Below, piece after piece: positions 7,866 through 16,743 of a DNA stretch of 64,000 nucleotides. Position 1 is the first letter of the stretch. The number at the start of each line of letters is the position of its first letter. Location: positions 1,922,001 to 1,986,000 of the forward strand of contig NZ_CP089096.1 of assembly GCF_021172165.1 (NCBI RefSeq), read 5' to 3'. A model generated the notes under the pieces. It was not told the origin of the DNA. It did no database searches and saw only the letters and a list, made by a program, of their open reading frames with translations. Source of the stretch: Flavobacterium channae. Its GTDB lineage: Bacteria > Bacteroidota > Bacteroidia > Flavobacteriales > Flavobacteriaceae. Made by a program: the position numbers and the translations under genes.

Positions 7866-9532
7866 TTCTTAATGATTTTTTGAGTGATTTTTTTATTAGT
7901 TGTTGAATTTGAAATTGTGATGTAGTAAAATCCTTCTGGTACTGAAGTAAAATCGATAGTTTCATTATTGATTCTTAACTTTATTTCTTGACCAACAGCA
8001 TTGAAAATATCAATTTGATAAACTTCTATATTTTCAATTGTAAGTTTTACGTAATCTTGAGTTGGATTCGGATAGATTTTAATTTTATCTTCTAAAGTAA
8101 CCTCATCAACACCTAAAGTTCCCGTTCCAAATTTCCATAATTCATAACCTTCTGGTAATGTTGTTCCTACTACATACATTTCATTATTCCAAGATTTTAA
8201 TGGTCTTGTAAAAATTTGACTTGGCTGCGTGGTTGGACCTGTGTAAGATGAAAGTTGTGTAAAATTTCCGTTTGTTGGATTAGCTTCCCAAAGTTGCTCT
8301 GGGCTATTATCGCCACTCATTAAAAAATATAATTTATTATCATTAGCTGTAATCCAATAAATACGTCGTGAACTTGGTGAACCGCTGTGTGTTACAGGAA
8401 TTGAAACTTGGGTTGTAATACCATCTGTTTCGTAAATTTGATACACTAAACCTCCATTTGGAGACGATTGCTCTTTAGCCGCAAAATAAAGTTTGTTGTT
8501 TAGTGCAGTGAAATAGGGGATTCCTTCATCTGCTAAATAGCCCGAAACTGGTGTTAAAAAATTATTCCCACTAGCATTGAAGTTGTAAACTATTTCTACT
8601 TTGTAATCGTTATCTGCAACACTGTAATAACATTTATAAACGTCTTGATTTCCATAAGTTGCTGTGTTACCAAAGAAAAATATTGCATCATTTAAAACTG
8701 TTAATTTATCAAATGATGTTATTCCGGTTGTGCCTAGAGTTACAAAATTATTTGTTGTTCCATTGGTATAATATAATTTACCATCAGCAACTGTAAATAA
8801 CTTGTTATCAAAAATGGTTAAATAAAGATAGCCATTTGTATTATTAGATGGATAAACATCTAAAACAGAAGTATTGTTGTTTGTTAACACATCATATTTA
8901 AAAATCTGACGATGTCCCGTGTTATTATCTGTATAAACAAAGTATAAATCATTTCCTAACTTCTTAAAATTCAAGTTTAAACCTGAACTTTCGTTTGTAT
9001 TAAGTTCCGAAACCTTTACAGTTCCTATTTCGGTTCCGTCTGTTTTCCACAAATCGTATCCAGTTCCTGATGTGTCTTCCGCAAAAAAATATAGAAAACC
9101 GTTAACTTCTAACATTGCCATCATGTTATCTGAATGATTTGAAGAAGATCCAGAACCTACATTAATGTCTTTTACTAAAGTAATAGTTGTTCCATCAGTT
9201 TTAAAAAGCTCTCTTCCATGCACTCCGTCCTCTGCAGTAAAATACAATTCGCCATTAAAAACTGTAAAATTGCTAGGATAGCTACTTCCCGAAAAATTTG
9301 GATTCAAATTCACAACCAAACTTGTTCCAGCTTGAGCTCCATTAGTTTTATATAATTCAGTTCCAATTCCACTAACATTTGTACCTGTAGCAGAGAAATA
9401 CAATTCGCCATTATATTCTGTAAAAAACATTGGATTTGAACTATTTGTTCCTGAAGCTATAATAATTTGCTCCCAATTTTGAGCTATCCCAAATATGGGC
9501 AATAACAGAAATATAAATAGTAACTTTCTCAT
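7862..9532 (-). CDS. ELWxxDGT-repeat protein with T9SS type A sorting domain
   Basis: I start at the ATG at 9532 ('MRKLLFIFLLLPIFGIAQNW'), which gives a signal peptide; a longer frame from 9589 would run into the upstream gene. The body has repeats of the ELWKTDGT type ('ELYKTNGAQAGTS', 'ELFKTDGTTITLV', 'DLWKTDGTEIGTV') forming a propeller-like array. The C-terminal ~75 residues ('KIYPNPTQDYVKLTIENIEV' to 'TTNKKITQKIIKK') are a T9SS sorting domain, so the protein is exported across the outer membrane and probably attached to the surface. Its stop overlaps the next gene's start. Confidence 0.88.
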   Translation of the reverse strand: MRKLLFIFLLLPIFGIAQNWEQIIIASGTNSSNPMFFTEYNGELYFSATGTNVSGIGTELYKTNGAQAGTSLVVNLNPNFSGSSYPSNFTVFNGELYFTAEDGVHGRELFKTDGTTITLVKDINVGSGSSSNHSDNMMAMLEVNGFLYFFAEDTSGTGYDLWKTDGTEIGTVKVSELNTNESSGLNLNFKKLGNDLYFVYTDNNTGHRQIFKYDVLTNNNTSVLDVYPSNNTNGYLYLTIFDNKLFTVADGKLYYTNGTTNNFVTLGTTGITSFDKLTVLNDAIFFFGNTATYGNQDVYKCYYSVADNDYKVEIVYNFNASGNNFLTPVSGYLADEGIPYFTALNNKLYFAAKEQSSPNGGLVYQIYETDGITTQVSIPVTHSGSPSSRRIYWITANDNKLYFLMSGDNSPEQLWEANPTNGNFTQLSSYTGPTTQPSQIFTRPLKSWNNEMYVVGTTLPEGYELWKFGTGTLGVDEVTLEDKIKIYPNPTQDYVKLTIENIEVYQIDIFNAVGQEIKLRINNETIDFTSVPEGFYYITISNSTTNKKITQKIIKK

Positions 9533-9533
9533 A

Positions 9534-10838
9534 CTATAGTTTAATAAATTCAACACGTCTGTTTTGAGCTTTTTCTGAAGCATTGGCATTTTTATTTAAT
9601 GGTACGCTTTCTCCTTTTCCTTCAGTGGTTAGTTTGTTAGCATCAATTCCAAATTCATTTACCAAAGCTCTCTTTACCGATTCTGCTCTTTTTTGAGATA
9701 AGATTAAATTATCGGTATCTTTTCCATCACTATCAGTATGCCCTACAATTTTAATGTTGCCTTCGATAGATTGAATGCTTTCTGCAATTTGCTTTAAGAT
9801 TGCGTAAGAATTTGGACGAATAACATCAGAATTAACATCAAAGAAGATGTTTTGAGTAACAAACTTCTTTTTAGTGGTTATATCGCTTTTAGGATTAGCA
9901 TTACCTGTAGCTAAGCGAATGTTGGAAAAATTCATTTTAAATGCATCTACAAAATAAATATCATGTTGGAATGTTAAATAATATTCTTTATTACTTAAAA
10001 AGAATTCTTCATTGTCCATTATTTTTTCCTTATTTACCCAAGCTGATAATTTATTTCCAGTTCTTTTTAAACTAATTCTTGCATAAAAATTACCTAATTC
10101 AGGTTGCCAACTATAGAAGTTGACACCTTCTTTCGATGTTACAACTACTCCATCAGATTTTACTGAATATTGTACCAAACCTGTTTTAGGTATTTGAGTG
10201 ATAGGACTTAAATCTATCCCACTACTTATATCAAAGTTGGGGTCTTCTAATCTTCCTGCCTGTGCTTTTTCAATAAAACGTACACTTAAAGTACCTGTTT
10301 CTGTATTGGGTGTATATACATCAAATTCTAAGGTAAAATCGTTTGGTAAAGTTTTTAAAGCAATAGGAAAGAATGTCCCACCATCATTCAATTCAAGCCA
10401 GTTTTTACCTTCTATATTTCTTACATTTATGCGGGTGTTATCATAAGCTTTCCATCTACTTTTAGAACCATCAGCAAAATCTTCAAAGAAAATAATTTTC
10501 TCTGCTGGCACAAATTCAAAATCTTTGTAAGCAGAGTAATCTGTATTACCCGCTTCATCTGTTTTAGTTATTGGTGGATCATAATTAATATTAGATGACT
10601 CATTATCTGATTCATTTTTTCCTTTCTTTTTCTTTTTATCTTTTTTCTTAAAGATATTAGTTAAAGTTTCTTCAGCTTTGTTTAGAACTTTATCAACTGT
10701 TTCATCTCCTTTTTGCTCTCCTTTATTGTAAGTCTTGTCTTTTGCATTTTTTATTACTCTACCACCAACAGTCTCTTGTGCGTTAGTTATAAAAAAACTA
10801 AGTCCTAATAAAATTAAAGTATAAACATTTTTTTTCAT
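9534..10838 (-). CDS. OmpA-family protein, first gene of the exported-protein operon
   Basis: The 434-residue protein has a signal peptide ('MKKNVYTLILLGLSFFITNAQ') and a Lys-rich, probably coiled region (about 30-80). A middle beta domain is jelly-roll-like ('ANDFTLEFDVYTPNT'-type strands). The C-terminal OmpA-like peptidoglycan-binding domain runs about 325-434 ('IKIVGHTDSDGKDTDNLILS', 'AQNRRVEFIKL'). It lacks an evident OmpA beta-barrel, so it is more likely a periplasmic cell-wall-binding protein. It heads an eight-gene operon and is divergent from the ECF sigma gene across a symmetric promoter region. Confidence 0.85.
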   Translation of the reverse strand: MKKNVYTLILLGLSFFITNAQETVGGRVIKNAKDKTYNKGEQKGDETVDKVLNKAEETLTNIFKKKDKKKKKGKNESDNESSNINYDPPITKTDEAGNTDYSAYKDFEFVPAEKIIFFEDFADGSKSRWKAYDNTRINVRNIEGKNWLELNDGGTFFPIALKTLPNDFTLEFDVYTPNTETGTLSVRFIEKAQAGRLEDPNFDISSGIDLSPITQIPKTGLVQYSVKSDGVVVTSKEGVNFYSWQPELGNFYARISLKRTGNKLSAWVNKEKIMDNEEFFLSNKEYYLTFQHDIYFVDAFKMNFSNIRLATGNANPKSDITTKKKFVTQNIFFDVNSDVIRPNSYAILKQIAESIQSIEGNIKIVGHTDSDGKDTDNLILSQKRAESVKRALVNEFGIDANKLTTEGKGESVPLNKNANASEKAQNRRVEFIKL

Positions 10839-10886
10839 AATGAGTTATTTTATGTTATGATTTTCTATTTAGTGTTTGAAATAAAA

Positions 10887-10923
10887 AAAAGTAAACATCG
10901 ATTTTGAATTTTGTTTACTTTTG
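10887..10923. promoter_or_regulatory. Symmetric divergent promoter with 11-bp inverted repeat
   Basis: AAAAGTAAACA (10887-10897) and TGTTTACTTTT (10912-10922) are perfect inverted repeats separated by 14 nt. Each outward-facing arm contains a TACTTTT -7-like box: TACTTTTG (10916-10923, exact match) towards the sigma gene at 10940, and TACTTTTT on the minus strand towards the OmpA operon. The two transcription units therefore share a mirror-image control region. Confidence 0.65.
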
Positions 10924-10939
10924 AAAAAAGTCTACACTA

Positions 10940-11476
10940 ATGAATAAAGAATCATCGTTGATACAACTATTAAAAGAAAATGATAGTAGGACAATCAAAA
11001 AGATATATGAGGACAATAGAAAAAAATTTATTGCTTTTGCTTCTCAGTATAATTTAGATGGTGATGTTATCTTGGATGTATACCAAGATGCGATTATTGC
11101 TCTATGCGAAAATGCAAAAAAAGGCAAACTTGATAGTATACAGAGTTCAATAAGCACTTATTTATTTAGTATTGGTAAGTTTATGATTTTTCAATTGCTT
11201 AAAAAAGAAAAAAAAATGCATGTAGTTGACGATTTTAATTTAGTTGATTATGAATTTGAATCGTATGAGGAAGAAAAAGAAGATACTGAAATTAAATTAT
11301 TACAAACTGCTTTTGAGAACTTAGGTGAACAATGTAAAAAGGTGATTCAACTCTTTTATTATGAAGAAAAAAAATTAGATGAGATATTGAATATTCTTAA
11401 TTACACCAATAAAGATGTATTAAAAAGTCAGAAATCGAGATGTATGAAACAACTCAAAGACTTAATAAAAAAATAA
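10940..11476 (+). CDS. ECF-type RNA polymerase sigma factor
   Basis: The 178-residue protein has the sigma-70 region 2 pattern ('EDNRKKFIAFASQYNLDGDV', 'VYQDAIIALCENAKKG', 'TYLFSIGKFMIFQLLKKEKK') and a region 4 ('AFENLGEQCKKVIQLFYYEE', 'LNYTNKDVLKSQKSRCMKQL'). The two are joined by an acidic linker, as in ECF sigma factors. It is followed after 6 nt by a membrane anti-sigma-like protein. The symmetric promoter upstream suggests that it may control itself and the divergent exported-protein operon; this is inference. Confidence 0.85.
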   Translation: MNKESSLIQLLKENDSRTIKKIYEDNRKKFIAFASQYNLDGDVILDVYQDAIIALCENAKKGKLDSIQSSISTYLFSIGKFMIFQLLKKEKKMHVVDDFNLVDYEFESYEEEKEDTEIKLLQTAFENLGEQCKKVIQLFYYEEKKLDEILNILNYTNKDVLKSQKSRCMKQLKDLIKK

Positions 11477-11482
11477 TTAGTC

Positions 11483-12199
11483 ATGGATAAAGATATATTA
11501 TTAAACAACTATTTTGAAGGCATTCTTTCTGAAAAAGAGAAACAACAATTTGACGAATTGCTTGCAAATGATTCGGAATTTAAAACGGAATTTGAATTTC
11601 AAAAGAAAGCAAAAGTAGCCGTTGCCTTAAGCGAACGACAAAAATTGAAAAACCAATTAAAAGAAATTGAAAACTCTAGAAAACTAAAAAATAATAACAA
11701 AACTTGGTTATCAATTGCGGCTAGTATTGTTGTCGTTTTAAGCTTAGGTTTTATATTCTTTTGGAATAGTTCAACTACAAATGATGATTTATATGCTGAT
11801 TTCTATGAGACTTTTCCAAATATTGAAGCACCAACAACTAGAGGTGAAAACAATTTAAATATTAAAAGTGAAGCTTTTTATGCTTATGATTCTAAAGATT
11901 ATAAAAAAGCAACAGAATTGTTTTCAGAAATTTATAAAGTAGAAAAAACCGATTATGCTATTTTTTATATCGGATTATCTGAAATGGAATTAAATGAGCA
12001 TAAAAAAGCGATAAACACATTTTCACTTTTTGAAGGTGATAGTAATAACAACTTTTATTACTACGTAAAATGGTACAAAGCCTTGTGTTATTTAAAAGAA
12101 AATGACATTGAAAATTCTAAAAAGCTATTAAACGAAGTCGTTAAAACCGTAAATCCTTTTCAGTCAAAATCGAAAGAATTATTGTCTAAGTTAGATTAA
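11483..12199 (+). CDS. Membrane anti-sigma-like protein with extracytoplasmic TPR domain
   Basis: The 238-residue protein starts with a helical domain typical of Bacteroidota anti-sigma regulators ('NNYFEGILSEKEKQQFDELL', 'EFKTEFEFQKKAKVAVAL'). A basic stretch and one transmembrane helix follow (about 75-94, 'LSIAASIVVVLSLGFIFFW'). The external C-terminal part is made of tetratricopeptide-like helix pairs ('AFYAYDSKDYKKATELFSEI', 'AIFYIGLSEMELNEHKKAIN'). It is coupled to the sigma gene (6-nt gap) and overlaps the convergent CHAT gene by 9 nt at the 3' end. It probably holds the sigma factor at the membrane and senses an envelope signal. Confidence 0.8.
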   Translation: MDKDILLNNYFEGILSEKEKQQFDELLANDSEFKTEFEFQKKAKVAVALSERQKLKNQLKEIENSRKLKNNNKTWLSIAASIVVVLSLGFIFFWNSSTTNDDLYADFYETFPNIEAPTTRGENNLNIKSEAFYAYDSKDYKKATELFSEIYKVEKTDYAIFYIGLSEMELNEHKKAINTFSLFEGDSNNNFYYYVKWYKALCYLKENDIENSKKLLNEVVKTVNPFQSKSKELLSKLD

Positions 12200-14890
12200 T
12201 TTTTTTCTTAATAAAATTAAAAGCGTAAATAATCCAAATCCTATTATAAAGAACCAATAATAGGATTTTGTTTTTAATGCACTGTTGTTTCCGTTTAAAA
12301 CAAACCCTGACCAATAATACGGATGCGATTTTAAAGGATTTTGCTTTAAAAATTCCAATTTAGCCAATTGTAACGCTTTATCTTTTTCTAATCCTTTTTC
12401 GAGGTTTTCATAAAACAAAATCATCAAATCAGATGTTTCTTTATCTGGAACTTGCCATAAACTTACCACAGCACTTTTAACTCCGCTATAAGCAAAAGCT
12501 CTTGATAAACTCATAATACCTTCTCCTTTAATTAACGTTCCATTTCCTGTATCACAAGCACTTAAAACCACTAAATCTGCAGGTAGAAAATGCTCATACA
12601 ATTCATAAAAATATAATGGTTCGTTATTAGCAAAAAGTAAACACGACTTTTCAAAATCATTCGCATACAAGTACGAATGCATTGCCAAATGATAAATAGA
12701 ATAGTTTGTAAATGATTTTATAAAATTTGATTTTGTAGCCTGATTATCATAAAACAAACTACCATTTGTAATGTCGCAAATTTTTTCAGATTCTTCTTTT
12801 GCAAAAGGTAAATTCACAACACTATTTGACTGAAATTTACTTTTATTGTATTTAGGAGCAAAACTAACCAAATTGAATTCCGACTTGCTTTTATTCTCTT
12901 TTGAAAGCAACCAAAGCGGAAAAGAATAAGCATAAGTAATTTGTGCGCTTTCAATCCATAATTTGTTATTTACTTCTAAACTTTCAAAAGGTAAATAATT
13001 TAAAAACTTATCTGGAATTATCGTAATTTTTCCATCAATATTAAAAGGAACTAATTGGCTTGAAATTGCTTTGTTTTCATTCTTGTAACCAACATCTGGC
13101 TCTTTGTATTCTTTGATTAGTTGTTCTAATTCTAGCGAAATTCTATCTACCTTATCTATTTTTTTTATTTCAATTGAAGTTGCATTTACTAAAAGAACAT
13201 ACACATTTTCAAAAGCAACATAATACTTTATCAAATTAGCATCTGCTATTTTATTTTTAATTGAAGTAATATCGAAATCAATATTAACTTGAATAAAATT
13301 GGGGAATTTATTCTTAATTAAAGCTTTCAATTGGTTACTTCTATTTGAAATAGCGTTTAATTCTTTATTTGCTTGATTTCCTTGTTGTTTAATTCCTTCC
13401 AGATATTTTTTCTTATCTTCTAATTCCGTAAATTCATCGTAAATTTTAGATAAAGATTCGTTTGCCAAAAGAAATTTCTTTTGCACTTCTTTATACAAAT
13501 GTTGTGAAGCATTTCTTTCAATCCAATTGAGCAATTCAATTTTCTTAGGTACATTTTTTTGATATTTTTCAGAAATCACAAAAAGTAAGCCTTCTGAAAT
13601 TTTATCTTGTAGTTTATTTAGAGTAGGATTATAACTGCCATTCAAATAAAATTCATTAAACATTTCGGCAGCAATTAAACTCAGTTTTTCAGCTTTATTC
13701 AAATCATCAATATCCTTACTATTGATGTAACTATCTTTAAAAATAAGAGCCGAAGTAGCAAAAATATTAATGTAATTATGAGAATTTAAATCTCTAAAAG
13801 AATTAAATTTTAAATCAACTATTTCAGTTTTTTTTTGCGTATGATTTTGAACTAAATCGATTATATTCTGCTCAACTAAATTAGATGCTTCAGAAAATTT
13901 CCTTGAACCTACCAAATTCATTGCTTTAATCGTTTCAAGAGAGTATTTACTCGAATTAAAACGACCAAATTCGATAGTATTAAGTGCAATATCTATTTTT
14001 TTACATCCTTCTTCATATTTATTTAAAAAATAATAGACGGAACCTAAAATTGCATTAGCTTTCATACTGTAAAAAAGAAAATTATAGGCTAATGCTTGTT
14101 CATTAAATCGATTTAGATGTTTCTCTGCTAAAAAGTATTGTTCTGTTTCGTACAATCTATAACAAAATTCATCATAAGTAGATAAATAAAAATTCAAGTT
14201 TTCTTCTCTTTCATTACCACTATCCAATGCAAATTTGGAAAAATCTCGAAGCTTCTTTTCTATTAATTCTTGTTGTGTATTAATATCCATGCGAGATATT
14301 TCCATTCTGTAAAATATCCTTTTGGCGTAAATCTCGTCTTTTTCACTTAAAATTACTTCTCCTTTATTTAGTTTCTCGATATACTTTTCAAATGCATTAA
14401 TTGTTTCACTTGCACTTTTTAAATCGCCATAATTTTGCTGAAAAACATATAAATTATTATAAGCTGTAAGATAATCTGTAGTAGTTATTAATCCTTTCTT
14501 CTCACAAATTTCAATTGCTTTTTTGGTGTAAACCAATTCGTATTTTTGATTGTGAATACTCGAATAATTAAAAGATAAATCTAAATATACATTGGCTAAA
14601 TCTTTAGGATTATTTTCTAAAAGATAATCTTCATAATCTGTTACAATCTTTTTTAAAACATAGATTGTTTCTCTAAATTTAGATTCTTCACTAAGGGTTT
14701 CAGCTTCTTTTATTAATTGTTTTAATTGAATTGTATCTGTAGCTTGTTTTTTTTCAACTTTAAAATTAGAAGCTATTTCTGAAGCAACAGTTTCACTATC
14801 AGAAGAATTACAAGAAGAAAACAATAAAAACACCCATAAAATAGACGCAAAACCTACAATAGTATTTTTAAAATTGCTTTTCATTTTCAT
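12191..14890 (-). CDS. TPR-CHAT peptidase-like lipoprotein with C-terminal membrane anchor
   Basis: This 899-residue protein has a lipoprotein-type signal ('FASILWVFLLFSSCNSSDSE') and a long helical tetratricopeptide-like region (about 50-500, e.g. 'DLANVYLDLSFNYSSIHNQ'). A C-terminal CHAT (caspase HetF-associated with TPR) domain runs about 600-870. The caspase-like dyad is present: His738 in 'YHLAMHSY' and Cys779 in 'LSACDTGNG'; 'PYYWSGFVLNG' is the usual CHAT end. A final helix ('YYWFFIIGFGLFTLLILL') followed by RKKLI predicts that the CHAT domain is outside the cytoplasm. That is the same side as the TPR domain of the neighbouring anti-sigma-like protein. The substrate is unknown. Confidence 0.85.
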   Translation of the reverse strand: MKMKSNFKNTIVGFASILWVFLLFSSCNSSDSETVASEIASNFKVEKKQATDTIQLKQLIKEAETLSEESKFRETIYVLKKIVTDYEDYLLENNPKDLANVYLDLSFNYSSIHNQKYELVYTKKAIEICEKKGLITTTDYLTAYNNLYVFQQNYGDLKSASETINAFEKYIEKLNKGEVILSEKDEIYAKRIFYRMEISRMDINTQQELIEKKLRDFSKFALDSGNEREENLNFYLSTYDEFCYRLYETEQYFLAEKHLNRFNEQALAYNFLFYSMKANAILGSVYYFLNKYEEGCKKIDIALNTIEFGRFNSSKYSLETIKAMNLVGSRKFSEASNLVEQNIIDLVQNHTQKKTEIVDLKFNSFRDLNSHNYINIFATSALIFKDSYINSKDIDDLNKAEKLSLIAAEMFNEFYLNGSYNPTLNKLQDKISEGLLFVISEKYQKNVPKKIELLNWIERNASQHLYKEVQKKFLLANESLSKIYDEFTELEDKKKYLEGIKQQGNQANKELNAISNRSNQLKALIKNKFPNFIQVNIDFDITSIKNKIADANLIKYYVAFENVYVLLVNATSIEIKKIDKVDRISLELEQLIKEYKEPDVGYKNENKAISSQLVPFNIDGKITIIPDKFLNYLPFESLEVNNKLWIESAQITYAYSFPLWLLSKENKSKSEFNLVSFAPKYNKSKFQSNSVVNLPFAKEESEKICDITNGSLFYDNQATKSNFIKSFTNYSIYHLAMHSYLYANDFEKSCLLFANNEPLYFYELYEHFLPADLVVLSACDTGNGTLIKGEGIMSLSRAFAYSGVKSAVVSLWQVPDKETSDLMILFYENLEKGLEKDKALQLAKLEFLKQNPLKSHPYYWSGFVLNGNNSALKTKSYYWFFIIGFGLFTLLILLRKKLI

Positions 14891-14959
14891 TTTGTAATTT
14901 TATAGTGCTAAATTTAAATAAATAAGTTAAATATTACAAAAGCATATTTGCTCTTAAAA

Positions 14960-15958
14960 ATGGATTCATTTACTCAAATTGTACTCGGAATTGCTACTGC
15001 TGAATTGGTAGCCGGTAAAAAACTAAAAAACAAGACCTTTTTATATGGTGCTGTTTTGGGTACTTTACCTGATTTAGACATTGTAATTGGTAAATTTCTG
15101 AGTGATGTGGATGGTGTTGCTATTCATAGAGGATTGAGTCATTCCCTATTCTTTTTTGGGTTTTTGTCACCTGTTTTGGGTTGGTTGATTTCTAAAATCG
15201 AAAAAGATAAAATTAATTTTAAAAAGGCTTCATTATTGGCTTTTTGGTGTTTAACAACTCATGTTTTTCTTGACTTATTCACTTCATGGGGAACTCAAAT
15301 TTTATGGCCACACGACTACCGATTTGCCTTAAAAACGATTTTTGTAATTGATCCGTTGTATACAATTCCACTTTTAATATCATTGATTTTAATTTGGAGA
15401 AATAAAGACCATATCAAACGAAGAAAATTCCTTATTAGAGGTTTGATTATGAGTTCTTCTTATTTATTGTTGACTTGTATTTTAAAACTTTGTGCTTTAA
15501 ATCAATTTGAAAAAGCTTTAGAAAGTCAAAAAATAAATTACAAAGAACTGATTGTAAAACCTACGGCTTTTAACTCTATTCTTTGGAATGCAAATATTTC
15601 CACGACAGAAGGTTATTATTTAGCGGATTATTCTTTCTTCGATTCGCAACCAATTCGTTTTAAATTCTATCCAAAAAATAAAAAATTAGAAGAAATTTTA
15701 GTAAATTCATTTGATTTTCAAAAACTTAAAAAAATTAGCGAAGGTTGGTATTTAGTTAACATACAAAATCAACGTTTGTATTTTAATGATTTGCGATTTG
15801 GTTTGTTGAATGATACTCCCGAAAATCCTCAGTTTGCATTTAGTTACCAAATGATTCCAATATCAGATGGAATGTTTTGGGCTAAAGAAGTCCCAAAAGC
15901 TAAAAGAGATGGAAAAGCATTATTGCAGAAGATTTTTACTCGAATAAAAGGAAATTAA
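14960..15958 (+). CDS. Membrane-bound metal-dependent hydrolase (YdjM/LexA-regulated family)
   Basis: I chose the ATG at 14960 because 'MDSFTQIVLGIATAELV' is the normal family start; the frame extends to a TTG at 14948. Metal-ligand motifs of the family are visible: 'GTLPDLDIVIG', 'HRGLSHSLFF' and 'TTHVFLDLFTSWGTQILW'. Several membrane helices lie in the first 190 residues, and the C-terminal ~120 residues form a soluble domain. The family is predicted to hydrolyse an unknown substrate at the inner membrane. The next gene starts directly after its stop (TAA then ATG), so the two are co-transcribed. Confidence 0.85.
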   Translation: MDSFTQIVLGIATAELVAGKKLKNKTFLYGAVLGTLPDLDIVIGKFLSDVDGVAIHRGLSHSLFFFGFLSPVLGWLISKIEKDKINFKKASLLAFWCLTTHVFLDLFTSWGTQILWPHDYRFALKTIFVIDPLYTIPLLISLILIWRNKDHIKRRKFLIRGLIMSSSYLLLTCILKLCALNQFEKALESQKINYKELIVKPTAFNSILWNANISTTEGYYLADYSFFDSQPIRFKFYPKNKKLEEILVNSFDFQKLKKISEGWYLVNIQNQRLYFNDLRFGLLNDTPENPQFAFSYQMIPISDGMFWAKEVPKAKRDGKALLQKIFTRIKGN

Positions 15959-16516
15959 ATGGCAAAATATTCAATTGTATTTCATCCATCAGATGCTGTG
16001 ATAGAGACAGTAAAAGAACTCAAACAACAATTGAGTGACAAAATTGGTTGGTTTCCCAGTAAGAATTCATTGGCTCATATAACCATTTGCGAATTTGATT
16101 ATGATTCGGATTCATACATGAAAATTGCGGAAAGACTTTCAAACTTTGCCCAGTATAAAAAACCTTTTGACGTAACTTTTAACTCTTTTAATAATTATAC
16201 TAATGGTGCCTTTTTTATCGCTCCAGAACAAGAAAGCAAATTATTATTAGCTGAAATAATGAAGGAAATTCCTAAAATTATTCAATTTCCTGTTACTCAT
16301 AAAAGTTCAAATCCACATATTTCAATTGGTAGACAACTAAAACCTGAACAATTAAAAACAGCTTACAATTTAGTTTCTACTATTCAATTGCAATTTGTTT
16401 GTTCAGGAATTACTATCAGAAAATTTAATACTGAAAGAAAGCAATACGATATTTTAGAAACCATACCTTTTGAAAGTAAAATACCACCAATTGAAAATGA
16501 ATGGACGTTATTTTAA
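15959..16516 (+). CDS. 2'-5' RNA ligase / 2H phosphoesterase superfamily protein
   Basis: The 185-residue protein has the two HxT/S motifs of the 2H phosphoesterase fold: 'AHITICEFDYDS' (His about 35) and 'PHISIGRQLKPEQ' (His about 120). These two histidines form the active site that hydrolyses or ligates cyclic or 2'-5' phosphodiester bonds in RNA. The substrate here is unknown. The start codon abuts the upstream stop codon, implying an operon with the membrane hydrolase, although no functional link is obvious. Confidence 0.8.
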   Translation: MAKYSIVFHPSDAVIETVKELKQQLSDKIGWFPSKNSLAHITICEFDYDSDSYMKIAERLSNFAQYKKPFDVTFNSFNNYTNGAFFIAPEQESKLLLAEIMKEIPKIIQFPVTHKSSNPHISIGRQLKPEQLKTAYNLVSTIQLQFVCSGITIRKFNTERKQYDILETIPFESKIPPIENEWTLF

Positions 16517-16735
16517 TTATTCTGTAGTGCTCATCTTAATTTGCAAATGATTCAATAAAACTTGATACTTACTGATTTCTCTCAAAACTACTTCGTCATC
16601 AGTAGCATCCATCATATCATCTAAATTATCACTCACCTCAATTAATTTGATACTAGCTTCTGGAAAATTTTTATACGCTATATTATCAATAATCAATTGA
16701 ATATCTTTTTTAATTGCATCAAATTTTTCTTCCAT
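16517..16735 (-). CDS. Small helical hypothetical protein
   Basis: The 72-residue acidic protein is predicted to be almost all helix ('MEEKFDAIKKDIQLIIDNIA' at the N-terminus, 'DNLDDMMDATDDEVVLREIS' in the middle). There is no signal peptide, cysteine pair or recognised domain. It follows the methyltransferase gene by 8 nt on the minus strand and its stop abuts that of the convergent 2H gene. Co-transcription with the methyltransferase is likely, and it may be a partner protein (inference). Confidence 0.65.
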   Translation of the reverse strand: MEEKFDAIKKDIQLIIDNIAYKNFPEASIKLIEVSDNLDDMMDATDDEVVLREISKYQVLLNHLQIKMSTTE

Positions 16736-16743
16736 TCTTGTTT

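Noticed and set aside
9533..9589. Longer start for the ELWxxDGT protein
   Set aside because: It would add residues ahead of the signal peptide and overlap the OmpA gene; ATG 9532 gives a clean signal.
14948..14959. TTG start four codons upstream of the membrane hydrolase
   Set aside because: The family begins MDS(F/I)TQIVLG, matching ATG 14960.
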